Source: JBMNUL01 sp050946255
GTDB taxonomy: Bacteria > Actinomycetota > Coriobacteriia > Coriobacteriales > CADBOM01
Direction of reading: 5' to 3'
DNA length: 16,294 nucleotides
Assembly (NCBI GenBank): GCA_050946255.1
Contig: JBMNUL010000043.1
Span: 1 to 16,294 of the forward strand
Under the pieces are notes generated by a model, which worked only from the letters and a program-made list of their open reading frames with translations, ran no database searches and was not told the DNA's origin. Positions within the stretch are counted from its first letter, which is position 1. The number at the start of each line of letters is the position of its first letter. Made by a program: the position numbers and the translations under genes. This document shows positions 7,782-13,995 of this stretch, one piece after another.

Positions 7782-7801
7782 GGCATGTTTCCCCTGACCT
7801 T
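7772..7801 (+). terminator. Terminator after tRNA-Arg, at the left end of the element
   Basis: A perfect 10-bp stem, AGGTCAGGGG (7772-7781) and CCCCTGACCT (7791-7800), with a 9-base loop is followed by the pyrimidine-rich TTCCTCTTTC. The left arm is the last part of the att repeat and the right arm belongs to the element, so integration builds a complete tRNA terminator. Confidence 0.75.
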
Positions 7802-7834
7802 TCCTCTTTCAAGGGGCTTTCCAAGCCCGAAAAA

Positions 7835-7858
7835 CCGCAAATCGCCCGCAAATGAAAT
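7835..7858 (+). repeat. Left integrase arm-type site (24 bp, repeated at 12911)
   Basis: These 24 bases are identical to 12911-12934 and contain two tandem CCGCAAAT units (the second one precedes GAAAT). They lie 53 bases inside attL, between it and the integrase stop. Paired direct repeats near both ends are typical of binding sites for the N-terminal arm-binding domain of tyrosine integrases. Confidence 0.65.
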
Positions 7859-7863
7859 ATATT

Positions 7864-9087
7864 TCATGCTGTTCTGAGCTTCACAATCTTCTCGCTGGGC
7901 TTTAGCAAACCTCCGAGAAGGTCAGCCGCTCGCCTGTCGTTTTCCGGCACGGCATGGGCGTACCAGTTGAGCGTGAGTGTTGCACTCGAATGCCCCATAC
8001 GCGCCTGAACCGTCTTCACGTCAACGCCGTTCGCAAGGAGCTGGGTTGCCTGAGTGTGCCTCAGCTCGTGGAATTTCAGCCCCTCGAATCCTATGGAGCC
8101 ACGGTATTGCGCCCACCAACGAGAGAAATTCGACGTTGAGATGAACCCTCCTATACTGTCGCAGCATACGGGCGTTGCCCCTATCTGCTCCAAGCCAAGG
8201 TTTCCCAGCAGCCCAGATTGAACGCTCTTCCACTCTCGGAGAGCTTCCAGCAGCATGCTGTCAATGCAAATGCGCCTCTTCCCCGCACTGGTCTTAGGCT
8301 CCTTCAGCTCGCCGTGAACAGTCAGCGAGTGCCTAACGGATATCGTTCCCCCGTCAAGGTCGATATCCTCCCAAGCAAGCCCCAGAACCTCTCCTCGCCT
8401 CATGCCCGTGCCCAACGCTATGCGGACTGCCTGAAGTCGCGAGATGTCAACGAGGGACGTTTCACGAGAGGCACCTTCCCTGCCGTGAGCCATCTCGTAG
8501 GCTTCTGCCGTGGAGCGGTCGAGAGTTTCGAGCAGCTGCCTAGACTCCATCAGGGAGAGGGAGCTTCTGTCGCTTTCGGCAAGAGAGGGGCACTCCACGC
8601 AGTCGAGCGGGTTCCTAATAATCAAATCGTATTTCACGGCTTGCCTGAACACCTGATTGATGCACATATGGTATTTGCGAATCCTCGAATCGCTGTAACC
8701 GTGCTCAGTGCGCAAGGCGGTGTAAAGGGAGTCGATCATCTTCGGAGTGATATCGGCCATCTTCGCTCCACCGATGTACGGGAACACCTTCTCCAGTATC
8801 GATTCATAATCCTCAATGGTCGTTCTCGTAACCTTCCCTGCCGAACGCTTGCCGTCCAGCCATTCGGTTGCGAACTCTCCGAAAGTCTCGCGTCTCCCCT
8901 CAATGGAAAGGCCACTCTCGTGCTGTCTCCTGAGTTCGTCTCGAACCCTGCGAGCGTCCGCCTTCGTCCCGTGAACCCTCTTCGAAGCTTTCTCGTATTT
9001 CCCCGTGACGGGGTTCTTCCCGAAAGATATCTGAACATCCCAGATACCCGCGCCTCGATTGATAATCGAGCCATCTCCTTTAGACAT
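7864..9087 (-). CDS. int: Tyrosine recombinase / phage-type integrase
   Basis: 407 aa. The start at 9087 is chosen for the AAGGAGG site 7 bases upstream; the open frame continues 16 codons further without one. Residues 1-60 are an AP2-like arm-binding domain (GSIINRGAGIWDVQISFGKN). About 67-165 form the SAM-like core-binding domain, and 180-395 the catalytic domain. The full active site is visible: R230 (TGMRRGE), K265 or K270, H340 and R343 (HELRH), H366 (MGHSS) and the nucleophile Y376 (LNWYAH). It should catalyse integration and excision at the tRNA-Arg att site 80 bases away. The gene points toward attL, as in most islands of this kind. Confidence 0.96.
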   Translation of the reverse strand: MSKGDGSIINRGAGIWDVQISFGKNPVTGKYEKASKRVHGTKADARRVRDELRRQHESGLSIEGRRETFGEFATEWLDGKRSAGKVTRTTIEDYESILEKVFPYIGGAKMADITPKMIDSLYTALRTEHGYSDSRIRKYHMCINQVFRQAVKYDLIIRNPLDCVECPSLAESDRSSLSLMESRQLLETLDRSTAEAYEMAHGREGASRETSLVDISRLQAVRIALGTGMRRGEVLGLAWEDIDLDGGTISVRHSLTVHGELKEPKTSAGKRRICIDSMLLEALREWKSVQSGLLGNLGLEQIGATPVCCDSIGGFISTSNFSRWWAQYRGSIGFEGLKFHELRHTQATQLLANGVDVKTVQARMGHSSATLTLNWYAHAVPENDRRAADLLGGLLKPSEKIVKLRTA

Positions 9088-9160
9088 TTCCGAACCTCCT
9101 TCCTTTCGTTTGCGGTTGCCTTCCATGTATCCCAAACCGCCATGAATCGGCGGGGTTTGG

Positions 9161-10042
9161 CTATTCCCGCACCGTTTCCCTTCCCTTTTTGCTCCTGCTC
9201 TTCCGGGTACGTTTTGCTATACCGCATTGTTTGCAGCAGTAAACAGCATCGCAATGGGGCTTCTTCGCATCGCTGCGTGTGTACTTGAATATCCTCCCGC
9301 ATTTCTCGTTGACGCACTTTCTCCAAGGCGCGGGGTCGGCTATAGCGTCTATGACCTGATTGCAGATTGCGGAAGTGAGAAGCCCCCAAGAGTCGAGCGT
9401 TGACCTTCGCGGGGGGTTCATGGAGGGAACTCCATAAGCCGTGATTTCCAAATTGTGCCGTGCCCCAGCTTCAATGAAGCCTTGCCAGTTCGGGAATATC
9501 GCCCGTTCCCACTCCTCGCCCTCTATCTGCCAGAACATCGATCTTATGCAAGCCTGAAGGCACTCGATAGTGGAGATGGCCTCGCATTCGGATATCACGG
9601 GGAAGCAGTGCAGGAAGAACGAATCATCCTCGAATTTACCTTGAAGAGAATCCGTGCACTCCATGCCCCGCCTCAGGGTGTCGCGCTCCGATTCGTCTTT
9701 GATCCAAGTGAGAGAGGAGGGGTTGTTCCTAGCAGGCGAGAAGGGAAAGCCCCATCCTTCCAAGAAGCGGCGAAGAGAGGTTTCGTCTTCCGGGACAACT
9801 TCCATCAGCTCGTGGCTGAAGAACTCCACGGGTAGCGAATCGTGAAACGTCCCGGGCGTATCCGTCCCGGGCTTGTTCTTCTTGGGCTTATACGGCTTAA
9901 AAGAATACCCTTCTGATTCCCCGCACGTGAATTTCTCCACCTCGCCGGAATACCAGTAGAAAGATAGAACCCCGATGGGGCTGTTCTCGTAAACGATTGT
10001 TTCTTCACGTAGCTTTCTCGTTGTCGTCTCGATGCTATCCAT
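9161..10042 (-). CDS. Unrecognised protein with C-terminal CGNR-like zinc finger
   Basis: 293 aa from the ATG at 10042, which has AGGAA 6 bases upstream; an in-frame ATG at 10090 would add 16 residues but its ribosome site is weak. Residues 1-235 are acidic and mixed alpha/beta with no family I recognise. Residues 243-275 hold a treble-clef-like metal site (CVNEKC, then HCDAVYCCKQCG) followed by a basic tail KRTRKSRSKKGR, reminiscent of CGNR zinc fingers. The shape suggests a nucleic-acid-binding or sensor protein. It lies beside int on the leftward side and diverges from the HTH genes, the place held by the Stl master repressor in SaPI-type islands. A regulatory role is inferred only from that position. 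Confidence 0.8.
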   Translation of the reverse strand: MDSIETTTRKLREETIVYENSPIGVLSFYWYSGEVEKFTCGESEGYSFKPYKPKKNKPGTDTPGTFHDSLPVEFFSHELMEVVPEDETSLRRFLEGWGFPFSPARNNPSSLTWIKDESERDTLRRGMECTDSLQGKFEDDSFFLHCFPVISECEAISTIECLQACIRSMFWQIEGEEWERAIFPNWQGFIEAGARHNLEITAYGVPSMNPPRRSTLDSWGLLTSAICNQVIDAIADPAPWRKCVNEKCGRIFKYTRSDAKKPHCDAVYCCKQCGIAKRTRKSRSKKGRETVRE

Positions 10043-10165
10043 GTTTGTTCCTGTTTGAAAATGTAACGGTAAATACGATTTGTTTTTCATTACATCTTCT
10101 CTTAGATTAAGCACAAGCCGAAGAAAAATCAAGTTAGGCGAAAACGGCAGAAAGGAGCATCGAGC
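10043..10165. promoter_or_regulatory. Divergent control region of the satellite
   Basis: 123 AT-rich bases lie between the leftward zinc-finger gene and the rightward HTH operon. In satellites of this layout, this interval carries the two divergent early promoters and the operators of the master regulator. I see no clean repeated operator; only A/T-rich tracts and the ribosome sites at both ends can be pointed to. Confidence 0.35.
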
Positions 10166-10369
10166 ATGCGGGAGATGAAGAAGAGGCGCAAGGAGTTGGG
10201 GTACACGCAGCTGGACGTTGCCGCGCGGTCGGGAGTAGAGACTTCCACTATTTCCCGTGCCGAAGTCCACGGGTTCATGTACCCGGGAGAGTTGGCGAGA
10301 GTCGCGAAGGCTCTCAGCTGGGAGGGAGAGCCTTCGGAGCTTCTGAAGGAGGCTAGCCAAGATGAATAG
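10166..10369 (+). CDS. Small XRE/Cro-family helix-turn-helix protein
   Basis: 67 aa. AAAGGAG lies 8 bases before the ATG. The helix-turn-helix is clear: RKELGYTQLDVAARSGVETS, then TISRAEV. The remaining residues (PGELARVAKALSWEGEPSEL) are the usual XRE helices. It is almost only the DNA-binding domain, like Cro or the Str-type regulators of satellites. It is the first gene of the rightward operon and its stop overlaps the next start by 8 bases. Its likely role is control of the divergent promoters. Confidence 0.9.
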   Translation: MREMKKRRKELGYTQLDVAARSGVETSTISRAEVHGFMYPGELARVAKALSWEGEPSELLKEASQDE

Positions 10370-10643
10370 CGCATTCATGGGGAACGCGAGCGAGAGCCTG
10401 CCTTCCGTGTTCGCAGAAGGGGAGCTAGAGGGTTATCCCGAAATGCTCAACACCGATGATTTGGGGCGGTTGCTGGGGGTTTGCAGGGCAACGGCAACGA
10501 GCCTTTGCGAGAAGGAGCTTCCAGCCGTGAAAATCGGGCACAGATGGTATGTCTCCAAATCTAGGTTCGTGGAGTATTGCGACACGATCTATAAGAGGCG
10601 TTCGCAGTTCAAAGGCAAGCAGGGTAGATATGGGAGAAGGTAG
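10362..10643 (+). CDS. Excisionase-like MerR/HTH_17 DNA-binding protein
   Basis: 93 aa. GAAGGAGG lies upstream of the ATG and the gene overlaps the preceding HTH gene by 8 bases. Residues about 27-70 form the HTH_17/excisionase fold: MLNTDDLGRLLGVCRATATS, then KELPAVKIGHRWYVSKSRFVEY. A basic tail follows (KRRSQFKGKQGRYGRR). Such proteins act as recombination directionality factors for tyrosine integrases or as small regulators. With an integrase in the same element, excisionase is the best guess. Confidence 0.85.
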   Translation: MNSAFMGNASESLPSVFAEGELEGYPEMLNTDDLGRLLGVCRATATSLCEKELPAVKIGHRWYVSKSRFVEYCDTIYKRRSQFKGKQGRYGRR

Positions 10644-10657
10644 AGGAGTGGTTTCGA

Positions 10658-11104
10658 ATGGAAATGTCCTGTGAAACGCCTGGGAAAAAGAAAACACCTG
10701 CTGAAGCTCCAGCCGCCAAACTCGATGCTCCAGCAGGCACAGGGGGAAAAGTTATTTCCCTAGGGGAGTTTACCACCGAAGAGGAGGAGGAGATTTACCA
10801 GAACCTTCTCCGTTCCAAGGTCGATGAGTGCAGGAAATGGGAGGAGGCGAACCCCCGCTGCATGCGCTACATGGAGGACAAGTGCAGGGAACTCGTACGC
10901 AGAGGGCGGCACTTCTCGTTCAAAAAGGTTTTAGAGGATGCCCGCTATCACTGCACTCCCGACAACGGCAACGAGATGTTCAGGCTACCCAACGAGTACA
11001 GCCCCATCCTAGCAAGAGACTTGTTGAGGCGCGTTCCCGGCATGGGCGAGCTTGTGGAGGTTCGACGCTCGAAGTTCGATGACGTTATCGGAGGTTCCAA
11101 GTGA
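10658..11104 (+). CDS. Unrecognised phage/satellite protein
   Basis: 148 aa with GAGGAG upstream of the ATG. The first 30 residues are rich in Ala, Pro and Lys and likely disordered; residues about 35-140 are charged and helical. The core segment (NPRCMRYMEDKCRELVRRGR, HFSFKKVLEDARYHC, then ILARDLLRRVPGMGELVEVR) resembles hypothetical proteins that I have seen beside phage replication genes, but I cannot name the family. It overlaps the next gene by 4 bases (GTGA), indicating translational coupling with the replication protein. A replication or DNA-binding role is only inferred. Confidence 0.8.
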   Translation: MEMSCETPGKKKTPAEAPAAKLDAPAGTGGKVISLGEFTTEEEEEIYQNLLRSKVDECRKWEEANPRCMRYMEDKCRELVRRGRHFSFKKVLEDARYHCTPDNGNEMFRLPNEYSPILARDLLRRVPGMGELVEVRRSKFDDVIGGSK

Positions 11105-11562
11105 GCAGGGAGAAAACTTGCTTCTCAAGCAGGGTTTGCTGTTCGGATTCATTCCTCGAACTGTCGCACGGTGCCCAGTCTCTCTATTACCAGCTCTGCC
11201 TGAACGCCGATAACAACGGGTACATCGTGAGCAGCAAGGCTATCGTCAGGCTCTCCAATTGCAGCGGGGAGGATTTCGAGGAGCTTGTTGATTCCGGGTT
11301 CGTTCTGGTTGCAGAGGCATTCGGGGGCGGTGCCCTCATTGCCGATTGGTACGTTAACAACAACGATATCCGGACGCGCATAAGGGACGAAAGAGGAGTC
11401 CAGACCAACGAGAGGAAGCCGTTCGATCTAGTCACCCGCAACATCGTTGCCTTCAGGGGAACGCCGTACAAATCCCCTTACGTGCTCAACCGGGTTTTCT
11501 CAGAGGAGGAGATCGAGGCTGAGAGGGAGATGTTCGGAGAACGTTCACAGAACATTCACTGA
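11101..11562 (+). CDS. Phage replisome-organizer N-terminal-like protein (putative replication initiator)
   Basis: 153 aa with a GTG start in a 4-base overlap with the previous stop. Residues about 10-100 match the winged-helix N-terminal domain of phage replisome organizers: SDSFLELSHGAQSLYYQLCL, then ADNNGYIVSSKAIVRLSNCS and ALIADWYVNNNDIRTRIRDE. It lacks the longer DnaD-like C-terminal half seen in many of these proteins, so it is short. The end of the gene overlaps four tandem 11-bp repeats, matching the phage habit of placing the origin within or just after the initiator gene. No helicase or primase gene is present, so these functions must come from the host or a helper phage. Confidence 0.8.
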   Translation: MSREKTCFSSRVCCSDSFLELSHGAQSLYYQLCLNADNNGYIVSSKAIVRLSNCSGEDFEELVDSGFVLVAEAFGGGALIADWYVNNNDIRTRIRDERGVQTNERKPFDLVTRNIVAFRGTPYKSPYVLNRVFSEEEIEAEREMFGERSQNIH

Positions 11563-11582
11563 ACGTTCATGGAACGTTACGC
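11539..11582 (+). repeat. Four tandem 11-bp iterons: putative satellite replication origin
   Basis: Units start at 11539, 11550, 11561 and 11572: GAACGTTCACA, GAACATTCACT, GAACGTTCATG, GAACGTTACGC. The core GAACGTTC is itself a palindrome. A period of 11 bases puts every unit on the same DNA face. They begin in the last codons of the replisome-organizer gene and continue past its stop. Iterons at this place are the expected binding sites for that protein. Confidence 0.75.
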
Positions 11583-11731
11583 CTGAATAGAAGAGAAGGG
11601 AAGGCAACGAGGAGAACACAAGGCAATGAAAGGGAATTGGAACAGAGGGGGAAGAGAAGGGAAGCCCAACGGCTCTCCTCGTTGTAATATCCACTTAAGA
11701 CGGCAACATTGATTCCGAGGGGTGCTCTTCA
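11583..11731 (+). other. Purine-rich spacer with long-range inverted repeat next to the iterons
   Basis: No gene. About 11586-11665 is almost only A and G on the + strand. A perfect 11-bp inverted repeat, CAACGAGGAGA (11605-11615) and TCTCCTCGTTG (11674-11684), has 58 bases between its arms and could fold into a large hairpin. Together with the iterons it probably forms the origin or a regulatory leader for the downstream genes. Confidence 0.5.
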
Positions 11732-11983
11732 ATGGCGGATATAGAGGCGTACATCAAAGCAGAGCTATCAGAGAACAGGGAGGTTTGCCCCATGTGCGGG
11801 AGGAACCTAGTCATTCAGGGCACGACGGCCGCGACAAGGTACGGGGTTTGCGAGAGGTGCTATTACAGGGCACTCGCAGACGCCAACAGGGCGAAGATAG
11901 AGGCCGATTCAGCTCGGAGGGATTACGACGTTGCGAGGCAGCAGCTCTCTAGGAGCAGGAGGAAGGCTGGGAAAATTGGCTAG
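11732..11983 (+). CDS. Small zinc-ribbon protein
   Basis: 83 aa. GAGGGG lies about 8 bases upstream. A treble-clef or zinc-ribbon motif, CPMC (residues 19-22) and CERC (40-43), is followed by a charged helix (DANRAKIEADSARRDYDVAR) that is likely coiled coil and basic. Small proteins like this are common just upstream of terminase genes in phages, where they may bind DNA or act with HNH or terminase proteins. No HNH catalytic residues are seen. It overlaps the terminase small subunit start by 8 bases. The specific function is unknown. Confidence 0.75.
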   Translation: MADIEAYIKAELSENREVCPMCGRNLVIQGTTAATRYGVCERCYYRALADANRAKIEADSARRDYDVARQQLSRSRRKAGKIG

Positions 11984-12485
11984 GCAACCCACCCCGAAGC
12001 AGCTCGCGTTCGCCCGTAACATCATATCCGGGATGAACCCCTCAGAAGCCTACAGGGAGGCGGGGTACAGGTGCGGCAAGCCCTCCACGGTCGCGAAGGA
12101 GGCCAACAGGCTCCTCCACAACCCCAATGTATCCCCCATCATCGACAAGGGCAGGGAAGAGGGCAGAAAGAGGGCGCAATGGACGCTGGAGACGGAATTA
12201 GAGCGTCTGAGAGCCGTCAACGACAGGAGTTTCGAGGCGATCACGAGCGGCGGAGGGATTCGGAGGGATGAGAGCACGGCGTTCTTCGGCTCCCTTGACA
12301 GGCTGCACGACCTGACGAACAATCTCCCGGACAGCGAGAACAAGAAGGAGATGGCCGTTTTCATCGACGGCGAGGGGCGGATAACGAACGAGGAAGTTCT
12401 GAAGGCGGTGAGAGAGGGAGGCGTTATCGCCGAACCCATTATCTTCTTTTCGTACGAGGTACCGGAAACCCCCGGAGAAGCTTAG
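11976..12485 (+). CDS. Terminase small subunit (TerS)
   Basis: 169 aa from the TTG at 11976, chosen because it starts just before the conserved N-terminus (MARQPTPKQLAFARNIISGM) and overlaps the previous stop by 8 bases; the frame is open back to a TTG at 11931. Residues about 5-70 are the terminase_2 helix-turn-helix (NPSEAYREAGYRCGKPSTVA, then NRLLHNPNVSPIIDKG), followed by an oligomerisation helix (LETELERLRAVNDRSFEAI). TerS recognises the packaging site. The large subunit and all capsid genes are missing, so this protein would redirect a helper phage's packaging to the element's DNA, as in SaPIs. Confidence 0.9.
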   Translation: MARQPTPKQLAFARNIISGMNPSEAYREAGYRCGKPSTVAKEANRLLHNPNVSPIIDKGREEGRKRAQWTLETELERLRAVNDRSFEAITSGGGIRRDESTAFFGSLDRLHDLTNNLPDSENKKEMAVFIDGEGRITNEEVLKAVREGGVIAEPIIFFSYEVPETPGEA

Positions 12486-12496
12486 CCCCGGGGGTT
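12467..12496. terminator. Hairpin at the end of terS
   Basis: A perfect 9-bp GC-rich stem, AACCCCCGG (12467-12475) and CCGGGGGTT (12488-12496), has the terS stop codon in its 12-base loop. It lies between the convergent terS and the leftward gene at 12514. The T-run is weak, so efficiency is uncertain. Confidence 0.6.
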
Positions 12497-12513
12497 CCCT
12501 CTTACTTCGAGCC

Positions 12514-12828
12514 TTACTCCTCGGTGAGGAACTTGCACTCCCAGACGCAACGCCCGAGCACGGGGTTGTCTCCTAATCCCTCCACGAAATGGGAGTCTCC
12601 CTCCCTGTAGACCATGAGGAAAATATCCTCGTAGAGGCCGAGCAGGAAAACCCCGCCCTCCTCCAGCTCCGTCATGTCGGGGTCGATGAAATACACCTTC
12701 TCCTCTTCCATGCAATCGGTGTAGAAGAACCCGTTCGGGTGGTTCTCCACAAGTCGCGACATGATGTTGGACTTTCTGGACTGCACTTCTATGCAATCGA
12801 ACTTCTCGATGATCTCCTCTTTGCGCAT
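12514..12828 (-). CDS. Small acidic protein of unknown function, candidate satellite cargo
   Basis: 104 aa. The start at 12828 has a strong AAAGGAG 5 bases upstream; the open frame extends further without one. The protein is acidic with an alternating hydrophobic pattern (EEGGVFLLGLYEDIFLMVYR) that suggests a compact beta-rich fold. There is no signal peptide, membrane segment or family I recognise. It is the only rightmost gene of the element, transcribed against the satellite operon and close to attR. This is where such islands usually keep accessory genes, often for phage interference or toxins. The role is unknown. Confidence 0.75.
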   Translation of the reverse strand: MRKEEIIEKFDCIEVQSRKSNIMSRLVENHPNGFFYTDCMEEEKVYFIDPDMTELEEGGVFLLGLYEDIFLMVYREGDSHFVEGLGDNPVLGRCVWECKFLTEE

Positions 12829-12910
12829 GTTTTCTCCTTTGGTTGATTCCGTGCAATTTACCCTCTGATACATGGGCGGCAAACCGCCTGTCTCTACTGC
12901 CTTTCGTTGC

Positions 12911-12934
12911 CCGCAAATCGCCCGCAAATGAAAT
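12911..12934 (+). repeat. Right integrase arm-type site (24 bp, identical to 7835-7858)
   Basis: A perfect copy, in the same orientation, of the 24-base site near attL, lying 90 bases inside attR. Another core-like stretch in inverse orientation (TTTGCGGG, 12985-12992) lies nearer to attR. This supports a right attachment arm with several integrase or excisionase sites. Confidence 0.65.
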
Positions 12935-13024
12935 TGGTATTGCCTATGTCTACATTGCGTTGCCTTGCTTTACGATTTGCTTAGTTTGCGGGGGATTTTA
13001 TTGGGTTGACCTGCGAAAAAGGTA

Positions 13025-13089
13025 CTCCTAAAGCGGGTGTCGCGCGTTCGAATCGCGCCGGGGGCACCAGCAAACCCGCAGGTCAGGGG
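13025..13089 (+). repeat. attR: 65-bp direct repeat, right end of the integrated element
   Basis: Exact copy of 7717-7781. It contains only the 3' half of tRNA-Arg (from the anticodon loop through CCA) plus 15 bases, preceded by unrelated sequence, so it is not a functional tRNA. Confidence 0.95.
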
Positions 13090-13120
13090 CTGATTTCCCT
13101 CTGGCCTGCTATTTCTTTTA
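13079..13120 (+). terminator. Terminator at attR (older tRNA terminator)
   Basis: CAGGTCAGGGG pairs with CCCTCTGGCCTG (one bulge and one G-U) around a short loop, followed by T-rich CTATTTCTTTTATT. It occupies the same position relative to the tRNA end as the terminator at 7772, so it probably served the tRNA before the present element integrated. Confidence 0.6.
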
Positions 13121-13175
13121 TTGGGACCTGACAAGGAATCGAGGGAATCAGGCCCCGCTGCAGAAATAGACCGTC

Positions 13176-13261
13176 TCTAGCGTGCTAGAGGCAGCAAGTC
13201 TCTGCATTTATAGCCAAATGCGGGCTAGCCTGCAATGACTTCGCGTATCTAGCGTGCTAGA
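13176..13261. repeat. Two copies of a palindrome TCTAGC-GT-GCTAGA within a longer direct repeat
   Basis: The perfect 14-bp palindrome occurs at 13176-13189 and 13248-13261, each followed by GGCA and a diverged stretch with AAGT and TGCA. The copies are 72 bases apart. No gene covers them. They could be operator sites or recombination sites of the decayed element upstream of the toxin-antitoxin pair's 3' end. Confidence 0.55.
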
Positions 13262-13326
13262 GGCATGAAGTTGTTGCAGACTGCATTAGAGCGACGCATG
13301 AGCACATGCCAAAGGAACTGACCATT

Positions 13327-13601
13327 TCAGATACGGTTACGTCTGTCTAAAAGCTTGTCATGGTGGTCTACGTCCAGCAGGAGGATGATTGTATCTCCCG
13401 AGAACTTAATTGCCATGCGAATATCCATATTCACGCTGACTTCGAACTCAGAAGAACCCTTGATGCGTTTGGTTCTAAGTGACGGGTGCCAAGGATTCTT
13501 GGCAAGCACTCTAGTTTTTTCTTAATCAGACCCTGCTCTTGACCTGTCAACCTTTTATATCGTTTTGCAAAATTCTTCGTCGGTTGCAGAGTGTATGTCA
13601 T
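13327..13601 (-). pseudogene. RelE/ParE-family toxin, frameshifted
   Basis: The gene begins with an ATG overlapping the antitoxin stop (ATGA, 13601-13598). The first frame gives MTYTLQPTKNFAKRYKRLTG and continues to KKKLE. The second, 13327-13509, gives LAKNPWHPSLRTKRIKGSSE, then VNMDIRMAIKFSGDTIILLL and DHHDKL, the typical RelE/YoeB-type C-terminus. The span of 275 bases is one short of an open 91-codon gene. The joint falls just after a run of six A (minus strand); adding one A restores a continuous frame. The toxin is therefore probably inactive, unless slippage or a sequence error explains the missing base. Confidence 0.8.
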
Positions 13602-13864
13602 ATGCGGTCATTATCCAGGTCGTCTATCAAATTTTCGACATCGTCGTAAAGCTTTGCGTCGCCGTTCTTCCGCTCTTTCTCCGCTTCTGCCGCGAGCGCC
13701 TCAAGCTTTGCAACCTTGTCTTTGGGATAGACGACAACGGGAACAAGCAGCACCTTTCCTCCCTCGACTACGACGTCGAATAAATCGCCTTTTTGCAAAC
13801 CAAGCTCGTTTACAACGGATTTCGGAATAGTCACCTGCGATTTATCTTTCAGCTCTGCTAGCAT
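13598..13864 (-). CDS. AbrB/MazE-like antitoxin (SpoVT-AbrB fold)
   Basis: 88 aa from the ATG at 13864, which has GAAGGAG 6 bases upstream; the frame extends to 13891 with no such site. Residues about 4-42 are the swapped-hairpin AbrB DNA-binding domain (KDKSQVTIPKSVVNELGLQK, then GDLFDVVVEGGKVLLVPVVV). The C-terminal helix is very acidic (DVENLIDDLDNDR) and should bind and neutralise the toxin encoded next to it. Gene order antitoxin-toxin with an ATGA overlap is normal for type II systems. The antitoxin is intact although the toxin frame is broken. Confidence 0.88.
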   Translation of the reverse strand: MLAELKDKSQVTIPKSVVNELGLQKGDLFDVVVEGGKVLLVPVVVYPKDKVAKLEALAAEAEKERKNGDAKLYDDVENLIDDLDNDRI

Positions 13865-13995
13865 TGCTATCTCCTTCGACATGAATTCCATTTTTCAATA
13901 TTCTAACTTTCTGATTTTCTGATTTCAAGGTGTGCTTCGCTGGGAGTATGCGTTTCCCCCATTCATCACAAGACGGCGGCCGAAACTTCCCTGCG

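Larger units (their letters stand above)
7717..13089. mobile_element. Compact PICI-like phage satellite integrated in tRNA-Arg(CCT)
   Basis: A 5.37-kb unit lies between perfect 65-bp att repeats. Gene order: leftward int (7864) and zinc-finger protein (9161), then rightward small HTH (10166), Xis-like HTH (10362), unknown (10658), replisome-organizer-like protein (11101), iterons (11539-11582), zinc ribbon (11732) and terminase small subunit (11976), with a leftward cargo gene (12514). This is the order of Gram-positive phage-inducible chromosomal islands: int/master regulator divergent from xis-rep-ori-terS. No capsid, portal, tail, holin, large terminase or conjugation genes are present, so it is not a complete prophage or ICE. 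It is smaller than the usual 10-15 kb of known islands. A decayed prophage remnant is the main alternative, but all genes are intact and compactly spaced. Confidence 0.75.

Noticed and set aside
12843..13031. Short open frame of 62 codons near attR
   Set aside because: It overlaps the integrase arm site and the att boundary; composition looks non-coding and no ribosome site is seen.
13025..13074. Possible second tRNA gene
   Set aside because: Only the 3' half from the anticodon loop onward is present; no D arm or 5' acceptor strand. It is the attR copy.
7717..13089. Reading the element as an integrative conjugative element or plasmid
   Set aside because: No relaxase, type IV secretion or partition genes; the presence of terS and a phage-type replisome organizer fits a phage satellite better.
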